Positions 51,342-62,232 of a stretch of 64,000 nt of DNA are shown piece by piece. The notes beneath the pieces were generated by a model, which saw nothing but the letters and a program-made list of their open reading frames with translations, had not been told where the DNA came from and searched no databases. Position numbers and translations under genes: made by a program. The stretch is from Corallococcus sp. NCRR. GTDB lineage: Bacteria; Myxococcota; Myxococcia; Myxococcales; Myxococcaceae. Within the stretch, counting starts at the first letter, position 1, and every line of letters begins with the position of its first letter. The stretch is from positions 2,480,001 to 2,544,000 of the forward strand of contig NZ_CP114039.1 of NCBI RefSeq assembly GCF_026965535.1, written 5' to 3'.

Positions 51342-52466
51342 TCAGCCGCCCTTGAGCTGGAGCGTGGGCACCGCGCCCTCACCGAGCACCAGGTGCACCT
51401 GACCCACCTTCGCGGCCAGGTCCTTGTACGCCTCCAGCTCCTTGAGGCGCACGAGCAGCGGGTTCTCCGCGAGCACCTTCGCCGTCTGTGCCATGGAGCG
51501 CGTGGCCGCCGTCTCCTCGCGCCGCAGGATGACGTTGGCCTCCGCCTCCTTCTGCGCCTGGATGACCCGGTTGAGCAGGTCCTTCATCTCCTTCGGCAGC
51601 ACCACGTCCTTGATGCCGAAGCGCAGCAGCTCCAGACCCACGCCCTCCGCCCCCGACTTCACCTGCGCGTACAGCTCCGTGGACACGGCCTCGCGCGCGG
51701 CCAGCAGCTCGTCCAGCGTGCGCGTGGACACGGCCTCGCGCGCAGCGAGCTGCATCGCCAGGTAGAGGATTTCATCCGGCGCCCGCGCCACCACCGCCAG
51801 CCGCCGCGCGTCCACCACCCGGTACGCCGCGGACAGGTTGAGCCGCAGCGTCACGCGGTCCCGGGTCATCACCTCCTGGCCGGTGACGTGGAGCAGCTTC
51901 TCGCGCAGGTCGATGACCGCGAACTGCACCTTGTTCGCGACCGTCCACGCCGCGTGACGGCCCGGCGGCAGCACGGCATCCAGCACGCCGTTCACGTACC
52001 GCAGCGCCACCGTGCCCTCCGTGGCCGTGGTCTCCACGTAGTCGCTGGCCGGAATCAGCGAGCGCACCTCGTCCCGCGGGGGCTCCGTCGCCACCCCGGA
52101 CACGTCCACGCGCTCCACCCGCACCGTGGGCGTCTCCGGCCGACCGGTACGACCGGGCAGCCGCTGCGCCGTCCACACCTGGTGCTGACCCCGCCCCAGC
52201 CACCGCACCGGCTGGCCGTGATGGAAGACCACCGCGCGCTCGTCCGCGCCCAGCTCCACCACCTGGAGGTCCTTCTCCGGCACCAACGCGAGCTTCGCTT
52301 CATCCAGCCGGGTGACGGGCGGCTCCAGCGGCACGCGCTCGAAGCGGACGGTCTGGAACGGACGCACCACCCAGTGCCGGCCCGGCCCCAGGTACTGCTC
52401 CGCCTTCCCGTTCACCACCACGAACAGCCGCTCGTTCTGCGCCACTTCCACCCGACCAATGCCCAT
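51342..52466 (-). CDS. SPFH/slipin-family protein with an extra N-terminal unit
   Basis: 374 residues from ATG 52466 (GAGGTGAC upstream). The SPFH core lies at about 150-330: TEGTVALRYVNGVLDAVLPPGRH, the band-7 segment VRLNLSAAYRVVDARRLAVV and TLDELLAAREAVSTELYAQV, then a coiled coil with QAQKEAEANVILRREETAATR. The N-terminal 120 residues repeat the first motif (NERLFVVVNGKAEQYLGPGRHW), so the usual single SPFH entry is doubled. There is no clear transmembrane segment. Slipins organise membrane domains; here the partner NfeD-type protease is absent. A terminator follows the gene. Confidence 0.86.
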   Translation of the reverse strand: MGIGRVEVAQNERLFVVVNGKAEQYLGPGRHWVVRPFQTVRFERVPLEPPVTRLDEAKLALVPEKDLQVVELGADERAVVFHHGQPVRWLGRGQHQVWTAQRLPGRTGRPETPTVRVERVDVSGVATEPPRDEVRSLIPASDYVETTATEGTVALRYVNGVLDAVLPPGRHAAWTVANKVQFAVIDLREKLLHVTGQEVMTRDRVTLRLNLSAAYRVVDARRLAVVARAPDEILYLAMQLAAREAVSTRTLDELLAAREAVSTELYAQVKSGAEGVGLELLRFGIKDVVLPKEMKDLLNRVIQAQKEAEANVILRREETAATRSMAQTAKVLAENPLLVRLKELEAYKDLAAKVGQVHLVLGEGAVPTLQLKGG

Positions 52467-52735
52467 GACACGTCACCTCGACGACAAGAAAAGGAGTGCA
52501 GCCCGGCTGCTGGGAAAAGGACCCCGCCGCCCCACGGGCGCGTCACGCGAACAGGCCGTCCGGATCCGCGTTCAGCCTCCCGGGCTTCCGCACCGGATAC
52601 CGGTCACGGACGGCGACCGGAGCGCTTCCGCGAACAGCACGGAAGCCTCCAGAGGCCCTGGCGACCAGCCAGTGTGCGGAGTGGGGAGGAGGACGCGGTG
52701 GACTCGCGTTGGCACCAGCGGAAACGACGGGGTCC

Positions 52736-52807
52736 CGATGAACGAAGGAATCGAACCTTCAAATGCGAGAGTGACCGTCTCGTGCTCTACCGTTGAGCTA
52801 GTTCAGG
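52736..52807 (-). tRNA. tRNA-like sequence, anticodon position GTC (Asp-type), abnormal
   Basis: On the minus strand from 52807 a tRNA shape folds: D stem GCTC/GAGC with loop AACGGTA, anticodon stem CGAGA/TCTCG, a 7-base loop CGGTCAC, T stem GAAGG/CCTTC with TTCGATT. The anticodon position is GTC, which would read Asp. Two faults: position 33 is G, not the nearly invariant T, and the acceptor pairs only five of seven bases (CCTGAAC with GTTCATC). No CCA is encoded. It may be a pseudogene or a genuine divergent tRNA. Confidence 0.5.
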
Positions 52808-53114
52808 TTGTGCCCAGCCAAGGGCCTCAATGCGCGCCTCACGGTATGGCGTGCGACCGGTGCGGCCTTCGATATGAAAGGAACCTCGGGCGGTGATGGC
52901 CGTGAGGAACGTCCGAACCCCATGCCTGGGCCCAAAGAGCCACCGCATGGAGCCGGACGCCTCGGGACAACCCCGTGCGCCCCCCTGAAGCTGCCGACGG
53001 GGCCACTGGACGCGGCCGTGCGGAAATCCTGACGCCCGCATGCGGATTCGATGACGAAGCGAATCCCCGGGGACCGATAGTTTCAACCGCGTCGGGTGGA
53101 CCCGGAGGCGGAGC
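52808..53114. other. Intergenic stretch with one hairpin and no gene
   Basis: Short frames cross this 307-base region on both strands but none has a usable RBS or a recognisable product. GGATTCG (53044-53050) pairs perfectly with CGAATCC (53060-53066) around a nine-base loop, 49 bases ahead of the next gene; it could be a transcript end or a leader hairpin. Otherwise nothing is visible. Confidence 0.4.
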
Positions 53115-53375
53115 GTGAAGCGCTGGAGCTTGGTGGTGGGGATGCTGGGGATGACGATGTCATCCGCGTGCGGACGGCACCGACTCGAATCATGCACCAC
53201 CGATTCGCAGTGCCGAGGAGACCTGACCTGCTTCCAATGGGAGGACCGTCCCAGCTGTCAGTACGTCTGCGACCTGTCCAAGCGCGGAACCGCAGAAGAC
53301 ACATGTCCTGAAGGTTTTGTCTGCGGAGAGGCCAAGGGAACAAACGCAGGCGTGTGCATGGTCACCCATACCTGA
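53115..53375 (+). CDS. Small Cys-rich lipoprotein
   Basis: 86 residues from GTG 53115 (GGAGGCGGAGC directly upstream). The signal MKRWSLVVGMLGMTMSSAC holds a lipobox with Cys19. The mature protein has eight more Cys in a regular pattern (SCTTDSQCRGDLTC, SCQYVCD, TCPEGFVCGE, VCMV), which resembles the repeated Cys-rich lipoprotein motif common in myxobacteria and suggests four disulfides. A surface or periplasmic role; function unknown. Confidence 0.78.
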   Translation: MKRWSLVVGMLGMTMSSACGRHRLESCTTDSQCRGDLTCFQWEDRPSCQYVCDLSKRGTAEDTCPEGFVCGEAKGTNAGVCMVTHT

Positions 53376-53386
53376 CGCCGCCTCGC

Positions 53387-54052
53387 TCAGCCGCGCGTCA
53401 CGTCCCACCAGCCGAACCACATCACGCGCTCCTCGGCCATCAGCTCCCAGCCCGGCCCGTGCGCGTAGTCGCGGACCCGCAGGCCCGCGGCCTCCACCGC
53501 GCGCGCCGTCTCCTCCGCGCTGTACAGGTGCAGCGTCACGTCCGTGTCCGCCGTGCGCACCCGCCGCGTGGACGCTTCGTGCGCCTCCAGCCCGGCCCTG
53601 CGCTCCAGCACCGTGAACAACATCCGGCCGCCCGGCTTCAGCACCCGGCCCAGGTGCTCCATCACGCGCAGCAGGTTGTCACAGAAGTCCAGGCATCCAA
53701 TCACCAGCACGACATCGAACGTGCCCAGGTCGTCCGGCACCGGATCCATGTAGCTGTGCACGCGCCACATTCCTGACGGCCTGGAGCGCTTCGCCAGCTC
53801 CAGCATCTCCGGCGCCAGGTCCAGGCCCACCACGTCCACGGACGCGTCCAGCCCGCGCGTGTGCAGCGCCGGGCCACAGCCCACGTCCAGCACGCGCATC
53901 TCCGGCTTCACCACGTCCGCGAGGAAGCGCTCCACCCGGTCGCCGTAGCGGTGCAGCGCGGGGTAGAGCACCTCGTAGGCGGAGGCGATCTCCCCGTACA
54001 CCCGCGCGACGGCGGCCTCTTCCCTCCTGCCGCCGTCGACCTCGTCCGCCAT
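53387..54052 (-). CDS. Class I SAM-dependent methyltransferase
   Basis: 221 residues from ATG 54052. SAM-binding motif I is MRVLDVGCGPALHTRGLD, followed by motif II VDVVGLDLAPEML with the acidic ribose-binding Asp, motif IV FDVVLVIGCLDFCDNL and the helix-strand GRVLKPGGRMLFTVL. The substrate is not apparent; the acceptor domain is short. It lies 36 bases downstream of the glycogen debranching gene on the same strand, and could be transcribed with it. Confidence 0.88.
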   Translation of the reverse strand: MADEVDGGRREEAAVARVYGEIASAYEVLYPALHRYGDRVERFLADVVKPEMRVLDVGCGPALHTRGLDASVDVVGLDLAPEMLELAKRSRPSGMWRVHSYMDPVPDDLGTFDVVLVIGCLDFCDNLLRVMEHLGRVLKPGGRMLFTVLERRAGLEAHEASTRRVRTADTDVTLHLYSAEETARAVEAAGLRVRDYAHGPGWELMAEERVMWFGWWDVTRG

Positions 54053-54088
54053 TGTCGTGCGCTCCTGCTCAACCGCGCGGGCACCGTA

Positions 54089-56233
<2,145 letters not shown>

Positions 56234-56370
56234 GCGTCTCACTCGATTCCGTGGGGAAACTGCCGACGGAATGTGGGTGCGACTGCGCCATGCGGCAAGA
56301 CGTCCGGGTGCGCTGACTGTCCACCGGGCAGCGCTTTGGCAAGTGGTCGGTGCTGAAACGAATGGCCCCG

Positions 56371-57639
56371 TCAGGCGGCGACGGCGTGGTCCAGTGAACG
56401 CCAGGTGCCCAGGGCCCAGTCCTGCTCGTCCGGATCATCGAAGCTGACCACGCAGAGGGCGCGGCGGTTGCCGGAGCGGCACAGGGCCGTCAGCCGGCAC
56501 TCGCCGGGGCCCATGTGCAGGGACGCGCGGCCGCTGACGCGGGCGCCGTGGTGCTCCAGCTCCAGGGCCTTGCGCTCCGGGCTGGTGGGCGCCAGTTGCT
56601 CCTCCGCGGAGTCCTCCAGCGGCACCACGCGCACGGTGCGGCGGTGGTCGCGGGCCACCCAGCTCCCGTCGCCCAGGCGCGCCTCCGCCAGGGAGCCGGG
56701 GATGCGAATCTCCCAGCCCTCGGGGAGCGCCACCTGCACGGAGCCCCGCCGGTAGCCGATGGACGGCCCCACGCCGGGCGACTCCAGGGCGCGGCGGTGG
56801 ACCTCTTCCGCCACCGTCCCGCCCATGCCCAGGTAGCCGAGCACCTCCTGCCACTCGCGCCACGGGTAGGGGAGCGTGGGGTCCTCGCGCCAGGCCTGCT
56901 CCAAGAGCCGGGTCACGTCGCGCAGGCGCTGGCGCTCCTCGTCCAGGAGCGGCGGGCGCCAGACGACGTCCGTCCACAGCCGGCACAGGGCGCGCGCGAA
57001 GCGCTCGCGGGCGTCCACGCCGGGGTTCCACCAGGGGAACACGTCCGTGCCCTGGCGCGGGTCTTCATGCACGGTGCGCAGCCAGCGCTCGTCGCGAGGC
57101 CCCATGGGCGTGAGCAGCGCGCCCGGGTGCTGGAAGGTGTGGCCGAAGCGCATGGAAAGCGCGAAGCCGGAGTTGCCCAGGTCGCGCATGCGCAGCACCT
57201 GACCCACCGAGTGCTGGAGCCAGCCCAGGAAGTGCTTCTCCACCATGTCCACGTCGCCGCCATGGAAGTAGCCCGTGGCGTCGCCCACGCCCGCGTCCTC
57301 GTCGGGCGGGGCCCAGGAGATGCCGTGCAGGTCGCCCAGCCCCTTGAGCAGGTCCACCAGATAGCGGTGGTAGCCGGGCCCCGCGGAGCTGGTCTCCGCG
57401 GAGACCACGACGCGCTCCTGGGTCGTCGCGAGCAGCATGACCTCCGGCGCGGCCGGGTGCAGGCGCAGGTGCAGCACGGGCGCCCCCTGGGGGCCCTCCT
57501 CGATGTGGCTGCCCTCCAGCACGCCTTCGGCCACCTGCTGGAACCACGCCTCCACGCGCTGAAGCCAGGGCAGGGACGCCTCCGGGGGGGCGAACAGCGG
57601 ATCGCTTGCTCCTCGTCGGCCTGCCAGCAACAGCTTCAT
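56371..57639 (-). CDS. Conserved hypothetical protein
   Basis: 422 residues from ATG 57639 (MKLLLAGRRGASDPLFAPPE); the frame is open upstream but without a site. No signal or membrane segment. A central part holds YFHGGDVDMVEKHFLGWLQH and RFGHTFQHPGALLTPMGPRD, and the last 120 residues (GSVQVALPEGWEIRIPGSLAE, VARDHRRTVRVVPLED, CVVSFDDPDEQDWALGTWRS) resemble a strand-rich DcrB-like domain. I do not know the family. It stands alone on the minus strand, 137 bases upstream of the debranching enzyme start. Confidence 0.78.
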   Translation of the reverse strand: MKLLLAGRRGASDPLFAPPEASLPWLQRVEAWFQQVAEGVLEGSHIEEGPQGAPVLHLRLHPAAPEVMLLATTQERVVVSAETSSAGPGYHRYLVDLLKGLGDLHGISWAPPDEDAGVGDATGYFHGGDVDMVEKHFLGWLQHSVGQVLRMRDLGNSGFALSMRFGHTFQHPGALLTPMGPRDERWLRTVHEDPRQGTDVFPWWNPGVDARERFARALCRLWTDVVWRPPLLDEERQRLRDVTRLLEQAWREDPTLPYPWREWQEVLGYLGMGGTVAEEVHRRALESPGVGPSIGYRRGSVQVALPEGWEIRIPGSLAEARLGDGSWVARDHRRTVRVVPLEDSAEEQLAPTSPERKALELEHHGARVSGRASLHMGPGECRLTALCRSGNRRALCVVSFDDPDEQDWALGTWRSLDHAVAA

Positions 57640-57820
57640 GCGTTGGACGCTTTCGGTGGTGGGTGCGCGCTGCCTGGACCTCTTTGGATAAGCCCCCGGC
57701 CGCTCCCTGTCATCCAGGAGAAGCACATTCCGGAGGCCGGGGGGCATGCGGGCGGGGGGGCCCCTGGTGGCACAAAGCCCCCGCCCACCCCAACCTCAGA
57801 GGGGAAAGGAGGCGTTCGTC

Positions 57821-58033
57821 ATGAGCAAGAACAAGAAAGACGTGCTGCACATCCCCTTGGAGGACCTGCCTCCAGCGCGCGAAGCCGGGACGGAAGAGGA
57901 ACGGCGTGAGCGCCACGTGCCGTCCACCTTCGACCCGGGGGGCGGTCCCGGCAATGGCCCGGGGGACAACGGGAGCCCGCGCATCATCGAACCGGTGGGC
58001 CAGCCGTACTCACCCGGCGTCAAGGTGACCTGA
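57821..58033 (+). CDS. Small acidic, Pro/Gly-rich protein
   Basis: 70 residues from ATG 57821 with a strong RBS (AAAGGAGG). It begins MSKNKKDVLHIPLEDLPPAR, continues with Glu/Arg pairs and ends in a Gly/Pro segment (FDPGGGPGNGPGDN, then RIIEPVGQPYSPG). It has no signal or membrane helix and looks intrinsically disordered. The RBS and the strong terminator after it support a genuine gene. Function unknown. Confidence 0.72.
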   Translation: MSKNKKDVLHIPLEDLPPAREAGTEEERRERHVPSTFDPGGGPGNGPGDNGSPRIIEPVGQPYSPGVKVT

Positions 58034-58057
58034 TCATCCAGGTCCCGCTGTCTTCAT

Positions 58058-58098
58058 GACCCCGCTGACGCCCTTGAGCGTCGGCGGGGTCTTGTCGT
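58058..58098 (+). terminator. Terminator of the small acidic protein gene
   Basis: GACCCCGCTGACGC (58058-58071) pairs with GCGTCGGCGGGGTC (58078-58091), one G-T pair, six-base loop, then TTGTCGTT. It begins 25 bases after the stop at 58033. Confidence 0.82.
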
Positions 58099-58128
58099 TC
58101 GCGTGAAGCGCCGGCCGCGGAAACGGCG

Positions 58129-58161
58129 AAGCGCCCGCGACCGTGAAGGCCGCGGGCGCTT
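58129..58161. terminator. Hairpin between small gene and lipoprotein gene
   Basis: AAGCGCCCGCG (58129-58139) and CGCGGGCGCTT (58151-58161) form a perfect stem. On the minus strand it lies 22 bases past the stop of the lipoprotein gene; on the plus strand it is followed by TTGCGTT. It can end either transcript. Confidence 0.75.
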
Positions 58162-58182
58162 TGCGTTCATCCCAGGGAGGGA

Positions 58183-58761
58183 CTAGCGCGTGGTGCCGTT
58201 GTTGGGCGCCATCGTGCCGGTGGAGTCCGGCACCGGCGTGGTCATGTTGCCCTTGGCGCCCGAGCTGTTCGGGTCGAGCGTGGAGTCATTGGGCAGGCTG
58301 CTGTCGTCCGGGATGGCGCTGTCGTCCGTGTCCATGCCGGAGCCGCCCGTGCCTGGCTCGGTCATCTCGCCGTCGTGCACGCCGGGCTCGGCCTCACCGG
58401 TGCCCGCGCCGCCCGTGCCCGGGTCCAGGGTGCCGTCGTTGGTGGCGGGCGGCAGCGTGGAGTCATCCGTCGTGCCGGAGCCGCCCGTGTCCATGTCCGA
58501 CGGAGGCATCGTCGAGTCCTGCGACGTACTGCCTGTGTCGTAGCCGGAGCCGCCGCTGCTGGGCGGCGGCGTGGTGGTGGTGCCGGAGCCGGACGTGTCC
58601 GTGCCCATGCCGCTGGAGTCCGTGGGCATGGTGGAGTCGGAGGCCGGCGTCGGCTCGGTGCCGCGCGTCGCGGACTGGTCCGACTTACAGCCCGTGCCGA
58701 GTGCGAGCGCGCCCGCGAGAACCGCCGCCACCGTCAGCTGGGTCTTCAGGAACTTCTTCAT
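58183..58761 (-). CDS. Low-complexity Asp/Ser/Thr/Gly-rich lipoprotein
   Basis: 192 residues from ATG 58761 (GGGGGAATCC upstream). A lipobox ends LGTGC. After it the protein is a repeat-like run of Asp, Ser, Thr, Gly and Pro (SDSTMPTDSSGMGTDTSGS, TTDDSTLPP, DSAIPDDSSLPNDSTLD), with no folded domain visible. The acidic, flexible polymer is likely a surface spacer. It is the 3' neighbour of a Thr/Pro-rich secreted protein of similar kind, 223 bases apart. Confidence 0.78.
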   Translation of the reverse strand: MKKFLKTQLTVAAVLAGALALGTGCKSDQSATRGTEPTPASDSTMPTDSSGMGTDTSGSGTTTTPPPSSGGSGYDTGSTSQDSTMPPSDMDTGGSGTTDDSTLPPATNDGTLDPGTGGAGTGEAEPGVHDGEMTEPGTGGSGMDTDDSAIPDDSSLPNDSTLDPNSSGAKGNMTTPVPDSTGTMAPNNGTTR

Positions 58762-58984
58762 GTGGATTCCCCCGAGTAGGAGTCTGACTGCTTGAAAGGT
58801 CCTGGCTGCCTGCACGACCGAAGGTGAGCAGGCCCCGGGGTGTGTGCAGGGGTGGCTCATCCGCCTGCCTGCTCGGGGGACGGCAGGGGCGGACGCGAGG
58901 GGTGGGTTGCGCGGAAGGGGGTTGTCCTGCGCGCGCCAGGCCCGCTGGCCGGGAGTGCGAGCCAGTGAGCCGGGTGGCAAGGGC

Positions 58985-59656
58985 TCAGGGGTTCGGGGGC
59001 TGGGTCACGTTGCCGCCTCCGAGCGGCGCCACCGAGTTGCTGGACGTGTTGCTGTCCGGCGTCAGCGTGGAGGGCTGCGAGCCCGTGATGGTTGGCGGCG
59101 TCATGTCCGTGGTCGGCGGAGGCAGCACCGCGCCCGTGCTGGACATGGTGCCCGTGGGCGTCCCCGGCGTGACGGTGCTGGTGGAGGCGCCCGGCGCCAG
59201 GGTGCCGGGCGTCGTCGTGGCGGGCGGCATCAGCGCGCCCGTGGTGGCGGTGGAGCCCGTGGAGCCCGCCACGGTGGTGCTGGTGCCGGGGGCCAGCACC
59301 GCGCCGGTGCCCGTCACGGTGGTGGCCGAACCGGGCGCCACCACGGTGCCCGCGCCCGTCACGGTGGTGGCATTGCCGGGGCTCGGCGGCAGGGGGCTGT
59401 ACGGCTGCGGAATCACCGCGCCCGTGGACGTGCCGCCGCCACCCGTCCCCGTGTTCGCGCCGGTGAGGTCGCCAATGGGCTGCGTCACCGGACTGGCCGA
59501 CACGCCATTGATGGGGGCGGGGGTCCCCGGCGCGGCCCCCGGGTTCGGCTGGCTGGTGGTGATGGCGCCCGCGGAGTTCGGATCCTCCTGCGCGTGCGCG
59601 GAGCCCAGCGCCAGGGTGCACGCCGCCACGCTCATCCAGATCCATTGCTGAGACAT
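58985..59656 (-). CDS. Thr/Pro/Gly-rich secreted repeat protein
   Basis: 223 residues from ATG 59656 (GAGGAG nine bases upstream). A signal peptide MSQQWIWMSVAACTLALGSAHAQ is followed by a Pro/Thr/Gly-rich body with internal repeats of the kind ATTVTGAGTVVAPGSATTVTG and variants (three to four copies, 15-20 residues each, about residues 90-175). It has few charged residues and no known domain. Likely a cell-surface or matrix-type polymer-like protein. Transcribed toward the Asp/Ser-rich lipoprotein gene. Confidence 0.75.
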   Translation of the reverse strand: MSQQWIWMSVAACTLALGSAHAQEDPNSAGAITTSQPNPGAAPGTPAPINGVSASPVTQPIGDLTGANTGTGGGGTSTGAVIPQPYSPLPPSPGNATTVTGAGTVVAPGSATTVTGTGAVLAPGTSTTVAGSTGSTATTGALMPPATTTPGTLAPGASTSTVTPGTPTGTMSSTGAVLPPPTTDMTPPTITGSQPSTLTPDSNTSSNSVAPLGGGNVTQPPNP

Positions 59657-59736
59657 CGCTTTCACTCCTCGCGGGTGTGGGGCCAGACGGACGACGCCTC
59701 GGCCTGATGGGTGGGCGTGGGCCGCTGGAGGACCCT

Positions 59737-62232
59737 TCAGCCATCCCTCATGAGTTGCTCACCCATGGGGCGCGGGGGAACCGCACGGTGGCGCCGCTTG
59801 CGCTCGGAGAGCACCAGCAACAGCGCCGGGAAGGTCACCAGCATGATGAGCAGGTTCATCCCGAACCCCACGTTGGCCAGGGCGCCAATCGAGTTGAGGC
59901 CCGGGTGGTCCGCGAGCAGCAGCGCGCCGAAGCCCACCGCGCTCGTGAGCAGGCCGCCGCAGATGGCCTTCCCCGTCTCCGAATACACCCGCACGAAGTC
60001 GCTGCGCGGCGACGCGAGCCGCGTGATGAGGTGCACGCCCGCGTCCACCGTCGTCCCGATGAGCACCGGGATGACCAGGATGTTGAGGTAGTTGAACTCC
60101 ATGTGCAGCAGCGGCATCAGCCCCAGCACCGCGAACAGCGACACCACCGTGGGCATCAGGCACAGGAGCGCGGTGCGCAGGCCGCCCAGCGTCATCCACA
60201 TGGCCAGCAGCACCATGAGCGTGGAGCCCAGCAGGATGAACGGCGCCTCGTGCGACACCATGTTGAAGATGTCCGCCTGCACCATGGCCTCACCGGCCAC
60301 CACCGCCGGCCGGCCATCCGGCAGCGTCATGCCGCGGACCTCCTTCGCCAGCCGGCGCATGGCCTGTCCGTCGGACTGGTCCGCGGACGGATACACCAGC
60401 ACGAAGCCGGTGCCCGGGCCGCCGCGTCCCTGGAACTGCTGGCGCACGCTGGAGGGCAGGTCCGCCTCCGTGAAGGGCTTCGAGCGCACCTGCCTGCGCA
60501 GCTCCGCCAGCTGCCCGCGCTGCTCCGGGGTGAGCTGCCCTTCGGGCACGTCCTCCACCAGCTTCCCGATGTCCTTCAGGATGGCCTGCTTCTCCGCCTG
60601 CCGCGGGGGCACCAGGCTCGCGAGCGCCGCGACGAAGTCCACCGTGGAGTCCTTGCCCCGCTCCCGCTTGCGCTCCTGGAGCTCCCGGACGACCGCGGCC
60701 TCCTCCGCGCGCGAGCGCGTGAGCACCACCAGCGGCACCTGCGAATAGCCGATGAGCTGGTTGACGGCGCGGTCCAGCACGAACGAGCTCAGCCGCTGGT
60801 CCTGAAGCGAGCCGATGTCGTAGTCGAACCGCAGGCGCGGCAGCTGCGTGAGCAGGCCCGCCACGACGAGCGCGGACACGGCGGTGAGCAGCCCTCGCCG
60901 GTGCATGATGACGCGGCCCAGCGGCGCCTCCGTCGTCTCCGTGGCGTTCGCGCGCGGCCTCCAGCGCCAGCGCGCCCCCAGCCCCAGCACCGCCGGCAGC
61001 ACCAGCACGTACGCGAGGATGAGCACCAGCATGCCCACGCCCGCGATGACGCCGAACTCGCGGAACGCCGTGAGCTTGGACGTGCCCAGGACGAAGAAGG
61101 TGAGCGCCGCCACCAGCGCGGACACCAGCGCCGCGCCGCCCGTGTGCGTGAACGATTCCCGCGTGGCCTGCTCGGAGGTCCGGCCCTCGCCGCGCAGCGT
61201 GAGGTAGCGGCCCAACAGGTGGATGCCGTGCTCCACGCCCAGGCCGCCCAGGATGGCGCCCAGGAAGGCCGTGAGCAGGTTCACGCGGCCGTACGCCACG
61301 GCCACCAGCCCGTAGGTCCAGGCGAGGCCCGCGCCCACCGGCGCCAGCACCATCCCCACCGCGAGCGCGCTGCGGAAGTGCAGGAACAGGTAGAGCAGCA
61401 CCAGCACCGTGGCCACCGTGGAGGACACCGCCACGTCGCGGGTGATCTGCGCCTGTTGATCCATCTTCTTCTGGAACGAACCGGTGATGGCCGTGTGGAA
61501 GCCGGGCCCGTACTTCGACAGGTCCTGCTGCCGCAGGACGCCCTGCACCTCCTCGACGATCTTCGTGGAGAAGGTGAGGTCCGCGGACGACACCTCCGGC
61601 TTGGCCAGCACCACCACGCGGCGCGCGGCGGGATCCAGGTAGTAGTCGCTGGGGTGGCTGGACAGGCGCGTCACCGCGTCGCCGCCGTACTTCTTCTCCA
61701 GGTCGGAGAAGTCCAGCGACGGGGGCGGGGCGTCATCCAGCGGCACGAAGAGCGGGTTGGCGCGCGCCTTCTCCCAGGTGAGGCGCGCGTCGATGCGGCG
61801 CTCCACCTCCTTCAGGTCCTCGGGCGACAGGAAGTAGAGCGCGTGGTCGCGGAAGAAGCTGCTGGGGCGGGTGATCTCCACGTAGCGGATGCCCGGCAGC
61901 GCCTCCAGCTTCGGCGCCAGGTCCTCCGCGAATCGCTGGAGCTGCGCCGGGTCCCCGTCCTCGCCCACCACCACCACCCACCCCTGGGCGCCGAAGCGCT
62001 CCTCCAGCGTGTGGATGGCCTGCACGCTTTCGAACGACCGGGGCAGCAGGTCCACCAGGTTCGCGTTGAGGGTCAGGTGTCGCGCGGACAGAAGCCCCAC
62101 GACGGACAGCACGAGCGCGCAGACGAGCGCCGTGAAGGGCCGGCGGTGGTTGTGCGCGGCCAGCGCACCCATCGTGCGCTCCATCCGGAGCATCCACGTG
62201 CGCTCCGCTGCTGACGACGGGTTCGAGGCCAT
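59737..62232 (-). CDS. RND/MMPL-family transporter
   Basis: 831 residues from ATG 62232. One N-terminal helix, a large periplasmic loop with NANLVDLLPRSFESVQAI and the YLDPAARRVVVLAKP strand, then a six-helix bundle whose start is VLVLLYLFLHFRSALAVGM and GAILGGLGVEHGIHLLGRY, and the same topology repeated in the second half (LLGSTLMVLLAMWMTLGG, IPVLIGTTVDAGVHLITR). This is the MMPL/HpnN-like branch of RND proteins, which moves lipids or hydrophobic compounds across the inner membrane. It is divergent from a paralog at 62610. Confidence 0.9.
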   Translation of the reverse strand: MASNPSSAAERTWMLRMERTMGALAAHNHRRPFTALVCALVLSVVGLLSARHLTLNANLVDLLPRSFESVQAIHTLEERFGAQGWVVVVGEDGDPAQLQRFAEDLAPKLEALPGIRYVEITRPSSFFRDHALYFLSPEDLKEVERRIDARLTWEKARANPLFVPLDDAPPPSLDFSDLEKKYGGDAVTRLSSHPSDYYLDPAARRVVVLAKPEVSSADLTFSTKIVEEVQGVLRQQDLSKYGPGFHTAITGSFQKKMDQQAQITRDVAVSSTVATVLVLLYLFLHFRSALAVGMVLAPVGAGLAWTYGLVAVAYGRVNLLTAFLGAILGGLGVEHGIHLLGRYLTLRGEGRTSEQATRESFTHTGGAALVSALVAALTFFVLGTSKLTAFREFGVIAGVGMLVLILAYVLVLPAVLGLGARWRWRPRANATETTEAPLGRVIMHRRGLLTAVSALVVAGLLTQLPRLRFDYDIGSLQDQRLSSFVLDRAVNQLIGYSQVPLVVLTRSRAEEAAVVRELQERKRERGKDSTVDFVAALASLVPPRQAEKQAILKDIGKLVEDVPEGQLTPEQRGQLAELRRQVRSKPFTEADLPSSVRQQFQGRGGPGTGFVLVYPSADQSDGQAMRRLAKEVRGMTLPDGRPAVVAGEAMVQADIFNMVSHEAPFILLGSTLMVLLAMWMTLGGLRTALLCLMPTVVSLFAVLGLMPLLHMEFNYLNILVIPVLIGTTVDAGVHLITRLASPRSDFVRVYSETGKAICGGLLTSAVGFGALLLADHPGLNSIGALANVGFGMNLLIMLVTFPALLLVLSERKRRHRAVPPRPMGEQLMRDG

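Noticed and set aside
52808-53032. 74-codon plus-strand frame after the tRNA-like gene
   Set aside because: No ribosome-binding site and a non-protein-like composition.
52787-53200. 137-codon minus-strand frame covering the tRNA-like gene end and lipoprotein start
   Set aside because: No RBS or domain, and it overlaps a clear Cys-rich lipoprotein gene and the tRNA-like sequence.
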